64,000 nt of DNA, from positions 1-64,000 of the forward strand of contig JAQTYA010000005.1 of the NCBI GenBank assembly GCA_028688525.1. Direction: 5' to 3'. This DNA is from Methylococcus sp. (GTDB lineage Bacteria > Pseudomonadota > Gammaproteobacteria > Methylococcales > Methylococcaceae). Both the position numbers and the translations under genes were made by a program. Below are positions 6,089 through 15,552 of the stretch, piece by piece (position 1 is the stretch's first letter; each line of letters opens with the position of its first letter). The notes beneath the pieces are model-generated. The model ran no database searches, was not told where the DNA came from, and saw only the letters and a program-made list of their open reading frames with translations.

Positions 6089-7357
6089 ATGACAAAACGA
6101 TATACTGCCTCTGCGGCCGCTCTGAATCGACCCAGGGGGCGGCTCTCGCTGCTGCCAAGAGCGACCCGGATCATCGGCATGCTGACCTTTCCTTCCGTGT
6201 TAGCTGCTTGCGCCCACTCCCTGCCTCCAGCCGTCCACCATGCGAGTTCGCACCGTAGCGACGAAGCAAAGCCGCCCATAGCGGAGGACCAGGCCTATCT
6301 TCGCCTGCCCTCTGATATCGCATTGCTCCAGGATCGGCTCGCTACTCGCCTCTGGGATGGTGTCTCAGCCTTGGAGAACGAGTCGGAAGCGGCGCGGGCG
6401 CAACGCCTCAAAGCGCGGCGAGTGCGGACGATAGGGAGTTTGCATGCCCCGCAGGCGGGGCTGGTAAAGGCCGGCAAGGATGGCCTCTGGCAGCGTATCC
6501 GCCAACGATTGATTCTCCATGCGGTTCAGCATGACGCGGTCGATATGGAAATCGATGCGATTACGCGCCATCCAGGGCTGATCGATGTGCTAGCACGGCG
6601 GGGCGAGCCCTTTCTCCATTATTTAGCCGGCGAAATCGAGCGTAAGGGGCTGCCCATGGACGTGGTGATCGTGCCCATGGTCGAAAGTGCATTCGACACC
6701 CAGGCGCTGTCATCCCGCGACGCCGCGGGGCTTTGGCAGATCGTCCGCAGCACGGGCGAGGAGCATGGGCTCACCGTAGGCAAAGCTTACGACGGCCGCT
6801 ACGACATTCATGCCTCCACGACCGCTGCCTTGTCGTACCTGAAACACTTGAACGCCGTCTTCAAAGGCGACTGGCTGCTTGCCCTGGCTGCCTATAACGC
6901 CGGCGAAGGTGCTGTGCAGCGGGCGGTCGAGGCCAACCGCAAGGCGGGCCGAGACTGCAGCTTCTGGGCACTGAATCTGCCGGCGGAAACCCGGACCTAC
7001 GTGCCCCGGATTCTCGCGCTCTCCCGCATCATAGCCAGTCCCAGCGACCACGGCGTGAAGTTGCGTAAAATCGACGATGCCCCCATCCTCGCCCGAGTCG
7101 AAATCGATGCCGGCGTCAGGGTAGCAGACGCCGTAGCGGCATCGGGGCTCCCTGAAACCGAATTTTTCAAGACCAACCCTGCGCTCAAGACCGGGATGCA
7201 ACCCCCAAAACGCAGCTATGACGTATTGCTGCCAATCAGCAGCGCGGCCGCTCTGGCTTCGAATCTGGAAGGCACCAAGCTGACGGCTCCGCAGAAAGGC
7301 ACCGGCAAACGGGGAGTGACCCTGTCGGCGCTCAGCAAAAAATCGCGGCAAGGTTAG
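6089..7357 (+). CDS. Membrane-bound lytic murein transglycosylase, MltD-like lipoprotein
   Basis: Cleaves peptidoglycan glycan strands to 1,6-anhydromuropeptides. A lipobox (LAAC, about 40 residues into this start) predicts an outer-membrane lipoprotein. The SLT domain is in the middle: VPMVESAFDTQALSSRDAAGLWQI holds the catalytic Glu, followed by the YDGRYDIHAST and LALAAYNAGEGAV motifs. The C-terminal third resembles the MltD region before LysM repeats, but I see no clear LysM repeat. The ATG at 6089 is preferred over 6050, since it gives a more usual lipoprotein signal. The gene stands alone between the sterol reductase and the convergent hopJ. Confidence 0.8.
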   Translation: MTKRYTASAAALNRPRGRLSLLPRATRIIGMLTFPSVLAACAHSLPPAVHHASSHRSDEAKPPIAEDQAYLRLPSDIALLQDRLATRLWDGVSALENESEAARAQRLKARRVRTIGSLHAPQAGLVKAGKDGLWQRIRQRLILHAVQHDAVDMEIDAITRHPGLIDVLARRGEPFLHYLAGEIERKGLPMDVVIVPMVESAFDTQALSSRDAAGLWQIVRSTGEEHGLTVGKAYDGRYDIHASTTAALSYLKHLNAVFKGDWLLALAAYNAGEGAVQRAVEANRKAGRDCSFWALNLPAETRTYVPRILALSRIIASPSDHGVKLRKIDDAPILARVEIDAGVRVADAVAASGLPETEFFKTNPALKTGMQPPKRSYDVLLPISSAAALASNLEGTKLTAPQKGTGKRGVTLSALSKKSRQG

Positions 7358-7364
7358 GTGCCGA

Positions 7365-7718
7365 TCAGCGCGGTTTTAGTGCATCTCCTACGAAGCTGAT
7401 GCCATTCCAGCCCTGCTGCATGAAATTGCGGATGTTCAAGTGGTCGGCAGCCCCTGGATGCTCCAGAACGTCCTTCCAATAATAATCCCCGAATAGCGCC
7501 AAGGTTTCGGAGGCGCTGAGCCGGTGTATCCGGCCGAAGCTGAAAATCTTGCAGGAGCCAGAGTTGGTGCCCGCCGGATTCAGTACTGCCGTTTCGCCCT
7601 CCCCGTTCCGGAACTCGGTCGGGATAAATTCATAGGCTGCGTCGATGGCCTGGATCGTGTCCTGAAAGGCGACGCGTTCGCCCTGCCGGATGCGGGCGAT
7701 CAATTCTTCTGTAGTCAT
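7365..7718 (-). CDS. HopJ type III effector family protein, 117 aa
   Basis: Small soluble protein of the HopJ family (PF08888). Landmarks are the N-terminal LIARIRQGERVAFQDTI helix, FIPTEFRNG, the NPAGTNSGSCKIFSFGRIH stretch and ALFGDYYWKDVL with a FMQQGWNGISF end. The family was named from a Pseudomonas syringae effector, but is widespread in non-pathogenic gammaproteobacteria without a type III system, and none is visible here. The true role is unknown. It ends 7 nt from the convergent transglycosylase gene and is preceded closely by tesA. Confidence 0.85.
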   Translation of the reverse strand: MTTEELIARIRQGERVAFQDTIQAIDAAYEFIPTEFRNGEGETAVLNPAGTNSGSCKIFSFGRIHRLSASETLALFGDYYWKDVLEHPGAADHLNIRNFMQQGWNGISFVGDALKPR

Positions 7719-7721
7719 GGC

Positions 7722-8366
7722 TTATCGGGTAGACGTCAATATTGGATCGAGTTTCTCGAGTACGTTATTCATCAATATCGGCTGAGCGTCCGCATTCGGA
7801 TGCAGGCCATCGGATTGCAGCAAATGGTCCTTGCCCCCTACCCCGTCCAGGAAAAACGGCAGCGCCTCGGCGTGCTTCTCCTTCGCGAGATCGCGGTAGA
7901 CCTGTTCGAAGCCGTCCGCGTAGCGGCCACCGTAGTTCGGCGGAAGTTTCATGCCGAGCAGCAGCACCTGCGCTCCTGCAGAGCGCGCCTGATCGATCAT
8001 GGCGCCAAGGTTGGACTTTAGGCTGGAAAGCGGCAATCCGCGCAATCCGTCGTTAGCACCCAGTTCCAGGATCACGATTTGGGGGTGCTGCGCGGCCAGC
8101 GCAGACGCAAGACGCGCTAGCCCGCCGGCACTGGTGTCGCCCGGGATGCTGGCGTTGACGATGACAACCTTCCGTGATTGCAGTTTTTCCTGCAACAATG
8201 CTACCCAACCCTTGGCGCTGTCCGGCAAGCCGTAGGCGGCACTGAGACTATCGCCCAGCACCAATACCTGCACAGGCTCGTCAGCCGGTACGGCAGGGGC
8301 ATTCCAGAACATGAAACCTGACACGATGGATACGAACAGCAACGAGGATGAGCGCGCTTTGATCAT
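7722..8366 (-). CDS. tesA: Periplasmic SGNH arylesterase / thioesterase I / lysophospholipase L1
   Basis: Hydrolyses thioesters, esters and lysophospholipids in the periplasm. A signal peptide (start MIKARSSSLLF, cleavage near VPADE) is followed by the four SGNH blocks: VLVLGDSLSAAYG (Ser nucleophile), the oxyanion Gly in DTSAGG, GANDGLRG, and DGLHPNADAQP with the catalytic Asp/His. Length (214 aa) is normal. The frame stays open upstream to 8672, but the ATG at 8366 gives the signal peptide. Its 5' end overlaps the divergent ybbA start by up to 56 nt, the tesA/ybbA arrangement known from Escherichia coli. Confidence 0.88.
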   Translation of the reverse strand: MIKARSSSLLFVSIVSGFMFWNAPAVPADEPVQVLVLGDSLSAAYGLPDSAKGWVALLQEKLQSRKVVIVNASIPGDTSAGGLARLASALAAQHPQIVILELGANDGLRGLPLSSLKSNLGAMIDQARSAGAQVLLLGMKLPPNYGGRYADGFEQVYRDLAKEKHAEALPFFLDGVGGKDHLLQSDGLHPNADAQPILMNNVLEKLDPILTSTR

Positions 8367-9024
8367 AGTGAAGCGGGTGGGCAAATGGGTCGACAATGCC
8401 GGCGAGCGGCTGGATATCTTGACAGGAGTAGACCTCGCGATCAAACCGGGCGAGAGCGTCGGCATCGTCGGTACTTCCGGTTCCGGCAAGTCCACTTTGC
8501 TCGGCCTGCTTGCGGGTCTAGATCGGCCCTCGGAAGGCGATATCGAATTGGACGGCCATAGCCTCTCGTCCCTGGACGAAGACGCGCTGGCGCGGCTGCG
8601 GGCGCACCGGGTCGGTTTCGTCTTCCAATCGTTCCAGTTGCTGCCGAGCTTCACCGCCTTGGAAAACGTCATGCTGCCGCTGGAACTCTCGGGTAGGCTG
8701 GACGATGCCGCTGCACGGGCGGAGGTGCTCCTGAATAGGGTCGGGTTGCAGCACCGGCTCGGCCACTATCCCCGGCAACTGTCCGGCGGCGAACAACAGC
8801 GGGTGGCGCTGGCCCGCGCCTTCGTCACCGTGCCGGCGATCCTGTTCGCCGACGAGCCGACCGGCAATCTCGACAGCCATACCGGCCAGACCGTCATCGA
8901 TATGCTGTTCGGCCTCAACCGCGAGCACCGCACGACCCTGGTCCTGGTGACCCACGACAGCCGGCTCGCCGAACGCTGCGACCGCCTGATCCGGCTGGAA
9001 GCCGGCCGGATCGCGGCATCATGA
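8311..9024 (+). CDS. ybbA: ABC transporter ATP-binding protein YbbA
   Basis: ATPase subunit of a LolD/MacB-like ABC system working with the following permease. Walker A GTSGSGKST at about residues 54-62, Q-loop in FVFQSFQLLPS, signature LSGGEQQRVALARA, and Walker B ILFADEPTGN are all intact. The start may be ATG 8311 or the second in-frame ATG at 8326. The stop overlaps the ybbP start by 4 nt, so the two are translationally coupled. Confidence 0.9.
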   Translation: MKPDTMDTNSNEDERALIIVKRVGKWVDNAGERLDILTGVDLAIKPGESVGIVGTSGSGKSTLLGLLAGLDRPSEGDIELDGHSLSSLDEDALARLRAHRVGFVFQSFQLLPSFTALENVMLPLELSGRLDDAAARAEVLLNRVGLQHRLGHYPRQLSGGEQQRVALARAFVTVPAILFADEPTGNLDSHTGQTVIDMLFGLNREHRTTLVLVTHDSRLAERCDRLIRLEAGRIAAS

Positions 9025-11513
9025 ACCTAGCGCAAAATTTCCGCCTCGCCTTGCGCCTAGCTAAACGGGATTGGCGTGGGGGCGAACTCAGCATCCTGCT
9101 AACGGCGCTGGCGATCGCCGTGGCTGCGACGGCTGCGATCCATCTGTTCGGCGACCGTCTAGCCCGGACCATGGTCGAACACGCCGCAGAATTCATCGCC
9201 GGCGACCTCACCGTGACTAGCCACCGGCAGCTTCCGGATGAATGGCGGACGGAAGCGCGAGCTCTGGGACTGAGGGATACCGCGAGTGTTGAATTTCCCA
9301 GCGTACTCATGGAGAACCACCAAATCCTGCTGGGCGGGATCAAAGCCGTGAGCGCTGGCTATCCCTTGCGGGGAGAAGTTCGGACCCGCGCCGCAGACAC
9401 TGCCGCCGAGCAGACCGCGCAGACCGTTCCGGTTGCCGGGACGGTCTGGGTGGAACAGCGCGTGCTCGGCACGCTTGGCCTCGGCGTCGGATCGCCGCTC
9501 ACGGTCGGCAGTGCCCAGTTACGGATCGCACGGATACTCTCCCATGAACCCGACCGCCGCGGCGACCTCTACAGCCTGTCGCCCCGTGTGCTGATGAATC
9601 TCGACGACCTGCCGGCGACGCGGGTCATCCAACCCGGCAGCCGGGTCCATCGCTACGCCATGTTCGCCGGCGACGAAACCACCGTACGCCGGTTCAAAAC
9701 CTGGCTCAAACCTCGACTGGAACGCGGCGACCGCCTGCTCGACGTGCACGAGGACCGGCCCGAGGTCGGCGGTGCGCTAGACCGCGCCGAGCGGTATCTG
9801 GGCATGGCGAGTGTGATGGTCGTGTTGATTGCGGGTGTGGCTATAGGAATGAGCGCCCGGCGCTATACCGAGCGCCACTACGATACGACCGCCCTGCTGA
9901 AATGCCTGGGTGCCGGGAAGCGCGACATCTTCGTGATCTATGTCCTGATTCTGTCGGTCCTAGGCCTGCCCGTCGCCATGCTAGGCAGCGCCTTAGGGTA
10001 TCTCGCCCAGGCGGCACTGGCTCAAGCCATTGCCGGCCTGCTGCCGCACAGTCTCGCTCAACCGGGCTGGGAAGGGGTGTTGCTGGCTCCGCTCACCGGG
10101 TTGGTCATACTGGCCGGCTTCGCGCTTCCTCCGCTGCTGGGGTTGACGCATATGGCGCCGCTGCGGGTATTGAGGAGGGATCTGGCGCCGAACCCGCCCG
10201 GAGCCTGGCTGAGCCAGGGTTTCGCTCTAGCCGCGCTGGGCGCCCTCCTGCTTCGGCCTGCGCGCGATCCGGTGCTGGTGCTGCTAATCCTCGGCGGTGG
10301 CGTGCTGATACTCTTTGGCTTTCGTCTCTGGATCGGGGGCATGCTGAAACTGGTGCCGCGGCTGATGCGAAATCGGAACCTGACGTGGCGCCTAGGTTTT
10401 CATAATCTGCTGCGGCGGCCTCAGCTGGTCTCGTTCCAGGTCATCGGTTTCGGGCTCGCTCTGGCCGCCATGCTGATCGCCTACATCGTTCAGAGCGAGC
10501 TGGTGATGGAGTGGAAGCATCAGCTACCGGACGATGCGCCGAACTTTTTCGCCCTCAACTTGCAGGAGGACGAAATCGAGCGGTTCCGGCAGTTTCTCGA
10601 TACCGAAAAGCTCGTAGGCAGCCGGCTCTATCCTATCGTCCGCGGCCGGCTGGTCCGTGTGGACGGCGTCGACGTGCGGCGTTTGGCCGCCAAGGATTCG
10701 CAGGCCGAAGCGGCGATCGAGCGCGATCTCAGCCTAACCTGGAGCGATAGTTTGCCGCCGGACAACCATGTCGTCGAAGGCCGCTGGGGCGCGAGCGGAC
10801 TCGGCCGCGTGTCGGTCGAACAAAAGCTTGCCGGGGAGCTGGGCATTCGCCCCGGTGCGCGGTTGGCCTTCGACGTGGCCGGAAAACCGGTCGAAGCGGT
10901 AGTCGACAGCTTGCGCAACGTCCGCTGGGATTCGATGACGCCCAACTTCTACGTCATATTTTCGCCGGGCAGCCTGCAAGACCAGCCCCGCACTTACCTG
11001 ACCAGTTTCTATGTCCCGCCACAGCGGACCGAAGCGCTCAATGCGCTGGTCAAAGCGTTTCCCGCCATGACTCTGCTAGACGTCGACGCCTTGCTCAAAC
11101 AATTCCAGTCGATTCTGCAGCAGGTCACGCTGGCGGTCGAGGCTGTGCTCGGTTTCGCGGTGTTCGCCGGCTTCACAGTGCTGTTCGGAGCAGTTCATGC
11201 CACTGCAAACGAGCGGATGAAAGAAGATACCCTGCTGCGGGCCATAGGGGCGGAAGCCGCACTGTTGCGGCGCAGCCAGTGGATTGAATTCGCGGTCTTG
11301 GGCGCGCTGGCGGGTCTAATGGCAGTCGTCGCCGCCGAAGTCATCGCCGCCGTCGTATTTTCGCAGGTCATGCATATGGCGCCGCACTTCCACGGCTGGC
11401 TGTGGATTGCCGCCCCCCTTACGGGAGCATTGAGCATAGGATGGGCGGGAACTTGGAGCGTACGGCGGGCGGTGAATGCGAGACCGGCCGACGTATTACG
11501 CGAGCTGGCTTAG
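9021..11513 (+). CDS. ybbP: ABC transporter permease YbbP (FtsX family)
   Basis: Large inner-membrane permease (830 aa) with two FtsX/MacB-type membrane modules and long periplasmic domains. There is one N-terminal membrane helix (about 20-43). A first group of helices lies around residues 265-420, beginning after the periplasmic part (SARRYTERHYDTTALLKCLGA is the typical coupling segment), and a second around 470-490 and 710-810 (ANERMKEDTLLRAIGAE). It is predicted to act with YbbA in export or extraction of lipids or lipid-linked molecules; the substrate is not established. Confidence 0.88.
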   Translation: MNLAQNFRLALRLAKRDWRGGELSILLTALAIAVAATAAIHLFGDRLARTMVEHAAEFIAGDLTVTSHRQLPDEWRTEARALGLRDTASVEFPSVLMENHQILLGGIKAVSAGYPLRGEVRTRAADTAAEQTAQTVPVAGTVWVEQRVLGTLGLGVGSPLTVGSAQLRIARILSHEPDRRGDLYSLSPRVLMNLDDLPATRVIQPGSRVHRYAMFAGDETTVRRFKTWLKPRLERGDRLLDVHEDRPEVGGALDRAERYLGMASVMVVLIAGVAIGMSARRYTERHYDTTALLKCLGAGKRDIFVIYVLILSVLGLPVAMLGSALGYLAQAALAQAIAGLLPHSLAQPGWEGVLLAPLTGLVILAGFALPPLLGLTHMAPLRVLRRDLAPNPPGAWLSQGFALAALGALLLRPARDPVLVLLILGGGVLILFGFRLWIGGMLKLVPRLMRNRNLTWRLGFHNLLRRPQLVSFQVIGFGLALAAMLIAYIVQSELVMEWKHQLPDDAPNFFALNLQEDEIERFRQFLDTEKLVGSRLYPIVRGRLVRVDGVDVRRLAAKDSQAEAAIERDLSLTWSDSLPPDNHVVEGRWGASGLGRVSVEQKLAGELGIRPGARLAFDVAGKPVEAVVDSLRNVRWDSMTPNFYVIFSPGSLQDQPRTYLTSFYVPPQRTEALNALVKAFPAMTLLDVDALLKQFQSILQQVTLAVEAVLGFAVFAGFTVLFGAVHATANERMKEDTLLRAIGAEAALLRRSQWIEFAVLGALAGLMAVVAAEVIAAVVFSQVMHMAPHFHGWLWIAAPLTGALSIGWAGTWSVRRAVNARPADVLRELA

Positions 11514-11546
11514 CAGAAGGCGGGACCGGCTCGCTTGGCCGGGAGT

Positions 11547-11573
11547 GGCGATGGGCCGTCCGGTCCCATCGCC
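11547..11573 (+). terminator. Stem-loop between ybbP and the convergent gene
   Basis: Perfect 9-bp stem GGCGATGGG / CCCATCGCC with a 9-nt loop, in the 67-bp gap between two convergent genes. There is no U-run on either strand, so it may be a weak or factor-dependent terminator, or only a 3'-end structure. Confidence 0.35.
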
Positions 11574-11580
11574 GAGCAGC

Positions 11581-12009
11581 TCAATTCGCGGACACGTTGA
11601 TCTTGGAGGTCCAGCCGCTCTTGCCTTCGCAGGAGCCGTCCAGGATCTTGAGCTTGACGAAAGGCAAAGCGCCTACGATGGACTCTTCCTCCAATGTGGC
11701 ATGAGTCCCTGCAGGCACGACGCAGACCCGCTGCTCGTCGGTCTGCTCCTCGCCCGAAGCCACGTTGATCAAACCCGGAGCGACGGTCAACTGGGAATCG
11801 CCCACATTGGGGTTGGAGACAACCACCGTCTGGCCGACCTGCACCGTGCTCTTGATCTGGACTTCGCCGCTGCCGCCGCCGCCGAAAGCCAAGGCAAGCA
11901 GGACTAGGATCACTGCGCCGCCGAGCGCATAGATCACTTTCGGGTTGGTCTTGAGGGTGTTCAGAAGGTTTTGAGTAGCGTTCCCTTCGCCCTTGTTTTC
12001 GTTCGACAT
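11581..12009 (-). CDS. Membrane-anchored periplasmic protein of unknown function, 142 aa
   Basis: The N-terminal 24 residues are cytoplasmic and polar. One membrane helix spans about 25-45 (KVIYALGGAVILVLLALAFGG). The remaining 95 residues are extracytoplasmic and beta-rich, with two cysteines (CVVPAG and GSCEGKSGW) that could form a disulfide. The pattern VQVGQTVVVSNPNVG ... PFVKLKILDGSCEGKSGWTSK looks like a small SH3-type fold, but no family was recognised. It converges on ybbP and is divergent from the VWA-like gene. Confidence 0.6.
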   Translation of the reverse strand: MSNENKGEGNATQNLLNTLKTNPKVIYALGGAVILVLLALAFGGGGSGEVQIKSTVQVGQTVVVSNPNVGDSQLTVAPGLINVASGEEQTDEQRVCVVPAGTHATLEEESIVGALPFVKLKILDGSCEGKSGWTSKINVSAN

Positions 12010-12183
12010 TCGTTCTTACCTCCTCTTTGGGATTATGTCTCCCCTTCCCCGGGGTACGCGCACGTTACCATGTTGCCCCGTTCGCGAACAAGAATTGCCT
12101 CCACGCCGTCCAATCGTCTCCGGTACACTGTGCATCATGACGATAAAAGCGTTTGACGTAACCGGCAGGACGGGAGGCTTGGC

Positions 12184-12879
12184 ATGAGCGTGAAACGTCC
12201 GCCGGCACGGAGCGGCTCGGCGGAGATCGACGCTTTCCTGTCGGCCGTGGCATCGGTGCCGCAGCTCAAGCCTGCGCCCCGTCGCGGACGCTTGGTGTTT
12301 GCGCTGGATGCCACGGCCAGCCGCGAACCCACTTGGCTGCAAGCCAGCCGGCTGCAGGCCCAGATGTTCGAAGCCGCGGCGGAGCTCGGCGGGCTGGCCG
12401 TGCAGGTCTGCTACTACCAGGGCTTCGACCGCTTCGAGGCTCTGCCCTGGCAGAGCGGAGCGCCGGCGCTACGACGGGAAATGGAGCGTATCGGCTGCCT
12501 CAGCGGCTACACTCAACTGGAACGCGTGCTGCGCCACACCCTGGAAGAGCACCGCCGAGAAAAGGTAAACGCCTTGGTATTCGTCGGCGATGCCCTGGAG
12601 GAAGCCGATGAGCCGCTGTATGCCTTAGCCGGCGAATTGGGCTTGAGGGGTGTCCGGGCCTTCATGTTTCAGGAGGGCGACCACCCGGCCGTGGCGGCGG
12701 CTTTCCAGAAAATCGCCCATTTGAGCGGCGGTGCCTACGCCCGCTTCGATCAGGGCAGCGCCGAACGCCTCGCCCGCCTGCTGCGCGCGGTGGCCACGTA
12801 TGCTGCCGGCGGTCTCCAAGCCATGCTGGCGCGGGACGACGGTGCGGCGATTCCCGAACTGACCCGGCAACTGCGATAG
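12184..12879 (+). CDS. VWA-domain-like protein, first gene of a four-gene operon
   Basis: Soluble 231-aa protein. [16 protein letters not shown] (about residues 36-51) has a DxTxS metal-ion-dependent adhesion site as in von Willebrand A domains, followed by alternating strands and helices ([26 protein letters not shown]) and an acidic loop that could complete the metal site. The C-terminus is helical. No signal peptide. The stop is 2 nt ahead of the J-domain gene. Such domains usually mediate protein-protein contacts, often with AAA or GTPase machines. Function unknown; the VWA call is from motif and fold pattern. Confidence 0.7.
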   Translation: MSVKRPPARSGSAEIDAFLSAVASVPQLKPAPRRGRLVFALDATASREPTWLQASRLQAQMFEAAAELGGLAVQVCYYQGFDRFEALPWQSGAPALRREMERIGCLSGYTQLERVLRHTLEEHRREKVNALVFVGDALEEADEPLYALAGELGLRGVRAFMFQEGDHPAVAAAFQKIAHLSGGAYARFDQGSAERLARLLRAVATYAAGGLQAMLARDDGAAIPELTRQLR

Positions 12880-12881
12880 CC

Positions 12882-13622
12882 TTGATCCAAATTGTACTGC
12901 TGCTACTGATTCTGCTACTGGTCATGCCCGCGTTGGCGGCCTTGCTGCGCTCGCTGCGTTCGAAGCTGGCCGGGCACGGGCGCCGCCTCGCGTTATGGAC
13001 GGCGGTGCTGGCGTTCGTCGCCCTCGCAGCTACCGGCCGGTTGGGCTATATCGTGCCGCTGGCCGGCGCGCTTTTCGCGATGCTGCTGCGTCTGCTGCCC
13101 GCGCTGCTTCCGCTTTTGCCTCACCTGCAACGGCTTTGGCGCCGCAAATCTTTCGAGGAGCCGGAGGAAGCGGTAGTGGAAACCCACTTCCTCCGCATGC
13201 GTTTGAACCGAACGACAGGGGAGATCGGCGGCGAGGTACTTGCCGGCACTTTGGCAGGACGCCAACTTTACGATCTGAGTCCCAGCGAGTTGCGTGGGCT
13301 CTATGGCGAACTCCTGCAAGCCGATGCCGAATCCGCCCGCCTGCTCGGCGCTTACCTGGAGCGGGTGATGGACGATGGCTGGCACACCGGAAGCGATAAA
13401 GGTTCGCAAGGTTCGCGCGGCGCCGGCTCCTCCGCCTCCGGCGGCATGAGCCGGGCCGAGGCCTTGGCTATCCTGGGATTGAAGGACGGCGCTGACCGCA
13501 CAGCCATCGTCGACGCTCACCGCCGGCTGATGCAGAAAATGCACCCCGACCGCGGCGGTTCGGATTATCTGGCGGCCAAGATCAATCAGGCCAAAGATGT
13601 CTTACTGCGCGAAAGTCGGTAA
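12882..13622 (+). CDS. Membrane-anchored J-domain protein (DnaJ/Tim14-like)
   Basis: The 246-aa product has two or three membrane segments in its first 85 residues (2-24, 38-58, 58-82), then a soluble region with a [14 protein letters not shown] helix. A C-terminal J domain contains the HPD tripeptide at 221-223 ([21 protein letters not shown]). The J domain at the extreme C-terminus after a membrane anchor is the Tim14/Pam18 layout and would recruit DnaK to the membrane. Translation starts at TTG (12882), 2 nt after the VWA stop, and the 3' end overlaps the next gene by 26 nt. Confidence 0.8.
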   Translation: MIQIVLLLLILLLVMPALAALLRSLRSKLAGHGRRLALWTAVLAFVALAATGRLGYIVPLAGALFAMLLRLLPALLPLLPHLQRLWRRKSFEEPEEAVVETHFLRMRLNRTTGEIGGEVLAGTLAGRQLYDLSPSELRGLYGELLQADAESARLLGAYLERVMDDGWHTGSDKGSQGSRGAGSSASGGMSRAEALAILGLKDGADRTAIVDAHRRLMQKMHPDRGGSDYLAAKINQAKDVLLRESR

Positions 13623-15552
13623 AAGCCTTGTCAAAAGCGTTAAAATCACCGGCGCGGCGTGCCATGTGCACTCCACCTATACTCAGCCCGACGTCCATGC
13701 ATTCTGTTTCACCGTGTCGAATCCGACCCTCGCGAACACGAGCGCCATTCCTTTGACGTACAAGGAAAAGGCAATCCGTAACGCGTTGCAGACGAGCCCC
13801 TTTGGCGCCAATCCGGGTTTGCGGCAGATGCTGGCGCAGCTCGAGCGCTGCTACGTTCGTAACGGCGAACTTCCGGCGCCCAGGCCGGACGATCGCCACC
13901 GTAGCCTGTTCTCTATCCAATTGGCGAATCTGCGCTTCCGCTGGTTGGATATCATAGGCTCGGCGGGCGCCATGCCGCCCCAGATCACTGTTGTCGGGCC
14001 TACCCAGGCCGGCAAGAGTTCAGTGATCAACTGGCTGTTAGGGCAGGATGCAGCCGTGGCCAGCCCCTTGGCGGGATTCACCAGGCACCCGCAAGGCTTT
14101 GCCTATGGCTTGGAGCAAGAACCGCTCGCGGCGCTGCAGCGTTTCTTCGAGCCCTTGCAGGCACGGAGCCTCGCCGATCTGCCGCCCGAGGATTACCGCT
14201 ACTACGGTTTTCATTCGGCGCTGAGCGAGGCGCCGCGGCTGGGCGCTCCGGTCGTGATCTGGGATACCCCGGATTTCGATTCGATCGACTCGGAGAGGTA
14301 CAGGGGCGGCCTTTTGCGCGCCATCGCCTTGTCCGACCTCCTGGTCTGCGTGCTCAGCAAGGATAAATATGCCGACCAATCGGTGTGGGAGCTGCTGTCA
14401 CTGATCGAGCCCTTGGGCATCCGCAGCCTGATCTGCCTGAATAAGACGCCCGCAGCCGCCGCGGAAACCCTGATCCGCTCGTTGACCGAGAAATGGCGCC
14501 AAAGTCGCCGCGACACCACTCCGCCCATTCTCACACTGCCTTATCTTTCGCCCCAGGCCAACGAACCGCAGGGCGTGGACGCTTTGTTGGCAGCGACCCG
14601 CAGCGCCATTCAGCGGCAGGAGCGGAAAGATGGAACGCCGGGCCTCAAGCAATTCATTGCGACCCACTGGGAGCTCTGGCTGGCTCCGGTACGGGTGGAG
14701 CAGCGGGCGCAGCAGGAATGGCGATCCCTGGTCGAAGGCGCGGCGTTGTCTGCGAACCAGATTTACCGGCGCGACTACCTAGACCACCCGCATCATTACG
14801 GAACTTTCCAGCGCGCCCTGGCCGAACTGCTGACCCTGCTGGAAGTCCCCGGAGTCGCCCGGCTGCTGTCCCAGGCACGGCGGATCATGACTTGGCCTGT
14901 CCGGCAGATCGGCCAGATCGGGCGCCGCTGGCAAGCCGATGCCGGCAAGCTCGGCAGCGAACAATCGGTGCTGTACCAAACCGCATTGCATGCGGTGCTG
15001 GCCCTGCGCCAAGGCGTCGCCGAAGCGGCCGAAACGGCGGCAGAAACGCGACCTTGGTGGCTGGCTTTGGCTCGGGAACTGAGTCTGCGGCAGCAGGCCA
15101 TCATCGATCAGTTCTCGACCGCCGCCTCGGCCTATGCGCGCGAATTCGAGCCTGAAGTAGAAAAAACGGCGCAGGGGCTGTATGAGCGGTTACGGGAACA
15201 TCCGGCCGTGCTCAACAGTCTGCGAGCCACCCGCGTGACCACTGACGCCGCGGCCTTGGCGGTCGGCCTGCATACCGGCGGCATCGGTCTGCAGGATTTC
15301 GTGATCGCTCCCGCCATGCTGTCGCTCACCTCGCTGCTGACTGAAAGCGCCTTGGGCCACTATGTCCAGCGCGCCGCAGAAGACCTGAAAAAACGCCAGG
15401 CCGCCGCAGTGGACCGTTTATTCGGCGAGACGCTCATCGCCGCTCTGCTCCGGCTGCCGGAGGGCATGCCCCGTGATACCGGCTTCTTCATCCCCGCCGA
15501 AACGATCGAGGCAGCGGAACGGGAATTGGCTGGAAAGCCCCGTAAATCATGA
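13597..15552 (+). CDS. Large GTPase of unknown function (dynamin-like), first of a pair
   Basis: P-loop GPTQAGKSS at residues 134-142, switch motif WDTPDFDS at 222-229 (DxP in place of the usual DxxG glycine) and a G4-like NKTP at 282-285. Between G1 and G3 is an insertion of about 80 residues. The C-terminal half is mostly helical, with a hydrophobic, glycine-rich stretch ([20 protein letters not shown]) that may touch membrane, as in bacterial dynamin-like proteins. The start is uncertain: ATG 13597 overlaps the J-domain gene, and a GTG or TTG 100-170 nt later would remove a poorly conserved-looking leader. The end overlaps the second GTPase by 4 nt. Confidence 0.7.
   Translation: MSYCAKVGKSLVKSVKITGAACHVHSTYTQPDVHAFCFTVSNPTLANTSAIPLTYKEKAIRNALQTSPFGANPGLRQMLAQLERCYVRNGELPAPRPDDRHRSLFSIQLANLRFRWLDIIGSAGAMPPQITVVGPTQAGKSSVINWLLGQDAAVASPLAGFTRHPQGFAYGLEQEPLAALQRFFEPLQARSLADLPPEDYRYYGFHSALSEAPRLGAPVVIWDTPDFDSIDSERYRGGLLRAIALSDLLVCVLSKDKYADQSVWELLSLIEPLGIRSLICLNKTPAAAAETLIRSLTEKWRQSRRDTTPPILTLPYLSPQANEPQGVDALLAATRSAIQRQERKDGTPGLKQFIATHWELWLAPVRVEQRAQQEWRSLVEGAALSANQIYRRDYLDHPHHYGTFQRALAELLTLLEVPGVARLLSQARRIMTWPVRQIGQIGRRWQADAGKLGSEQSVLYQTALHAVLALRQGVAEAAETAAETRPWWLALARELSLRQQAIIDQFSTAASAYAREFEPEVEKTAQGLYERLREHPAVLNSLRATRVTTDAAALAVGLHTGGIGLQDFVIAPAMLSLTSLLTESALGHYVQRAAEDLKKRQAAAVDRLFGETLIAALLRLPEGMPRDTGFFIPAETIEAAERELAGKPRKS

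Noticed and set aside
7365..7718. Type III secretion effector acting on a host cell
   Set aside because: The family name alone is not evidence. No secretion or chaperone genes are near, and the context suggests a free-living C1-using bacterium.
13620..13720. Separate small gene between the J-domain gene and the first GTPase
   Set aside because: The frame is continuous with the GTPase and no ribosome binding site or stop separates them; treated as an uncertain N-terminus.
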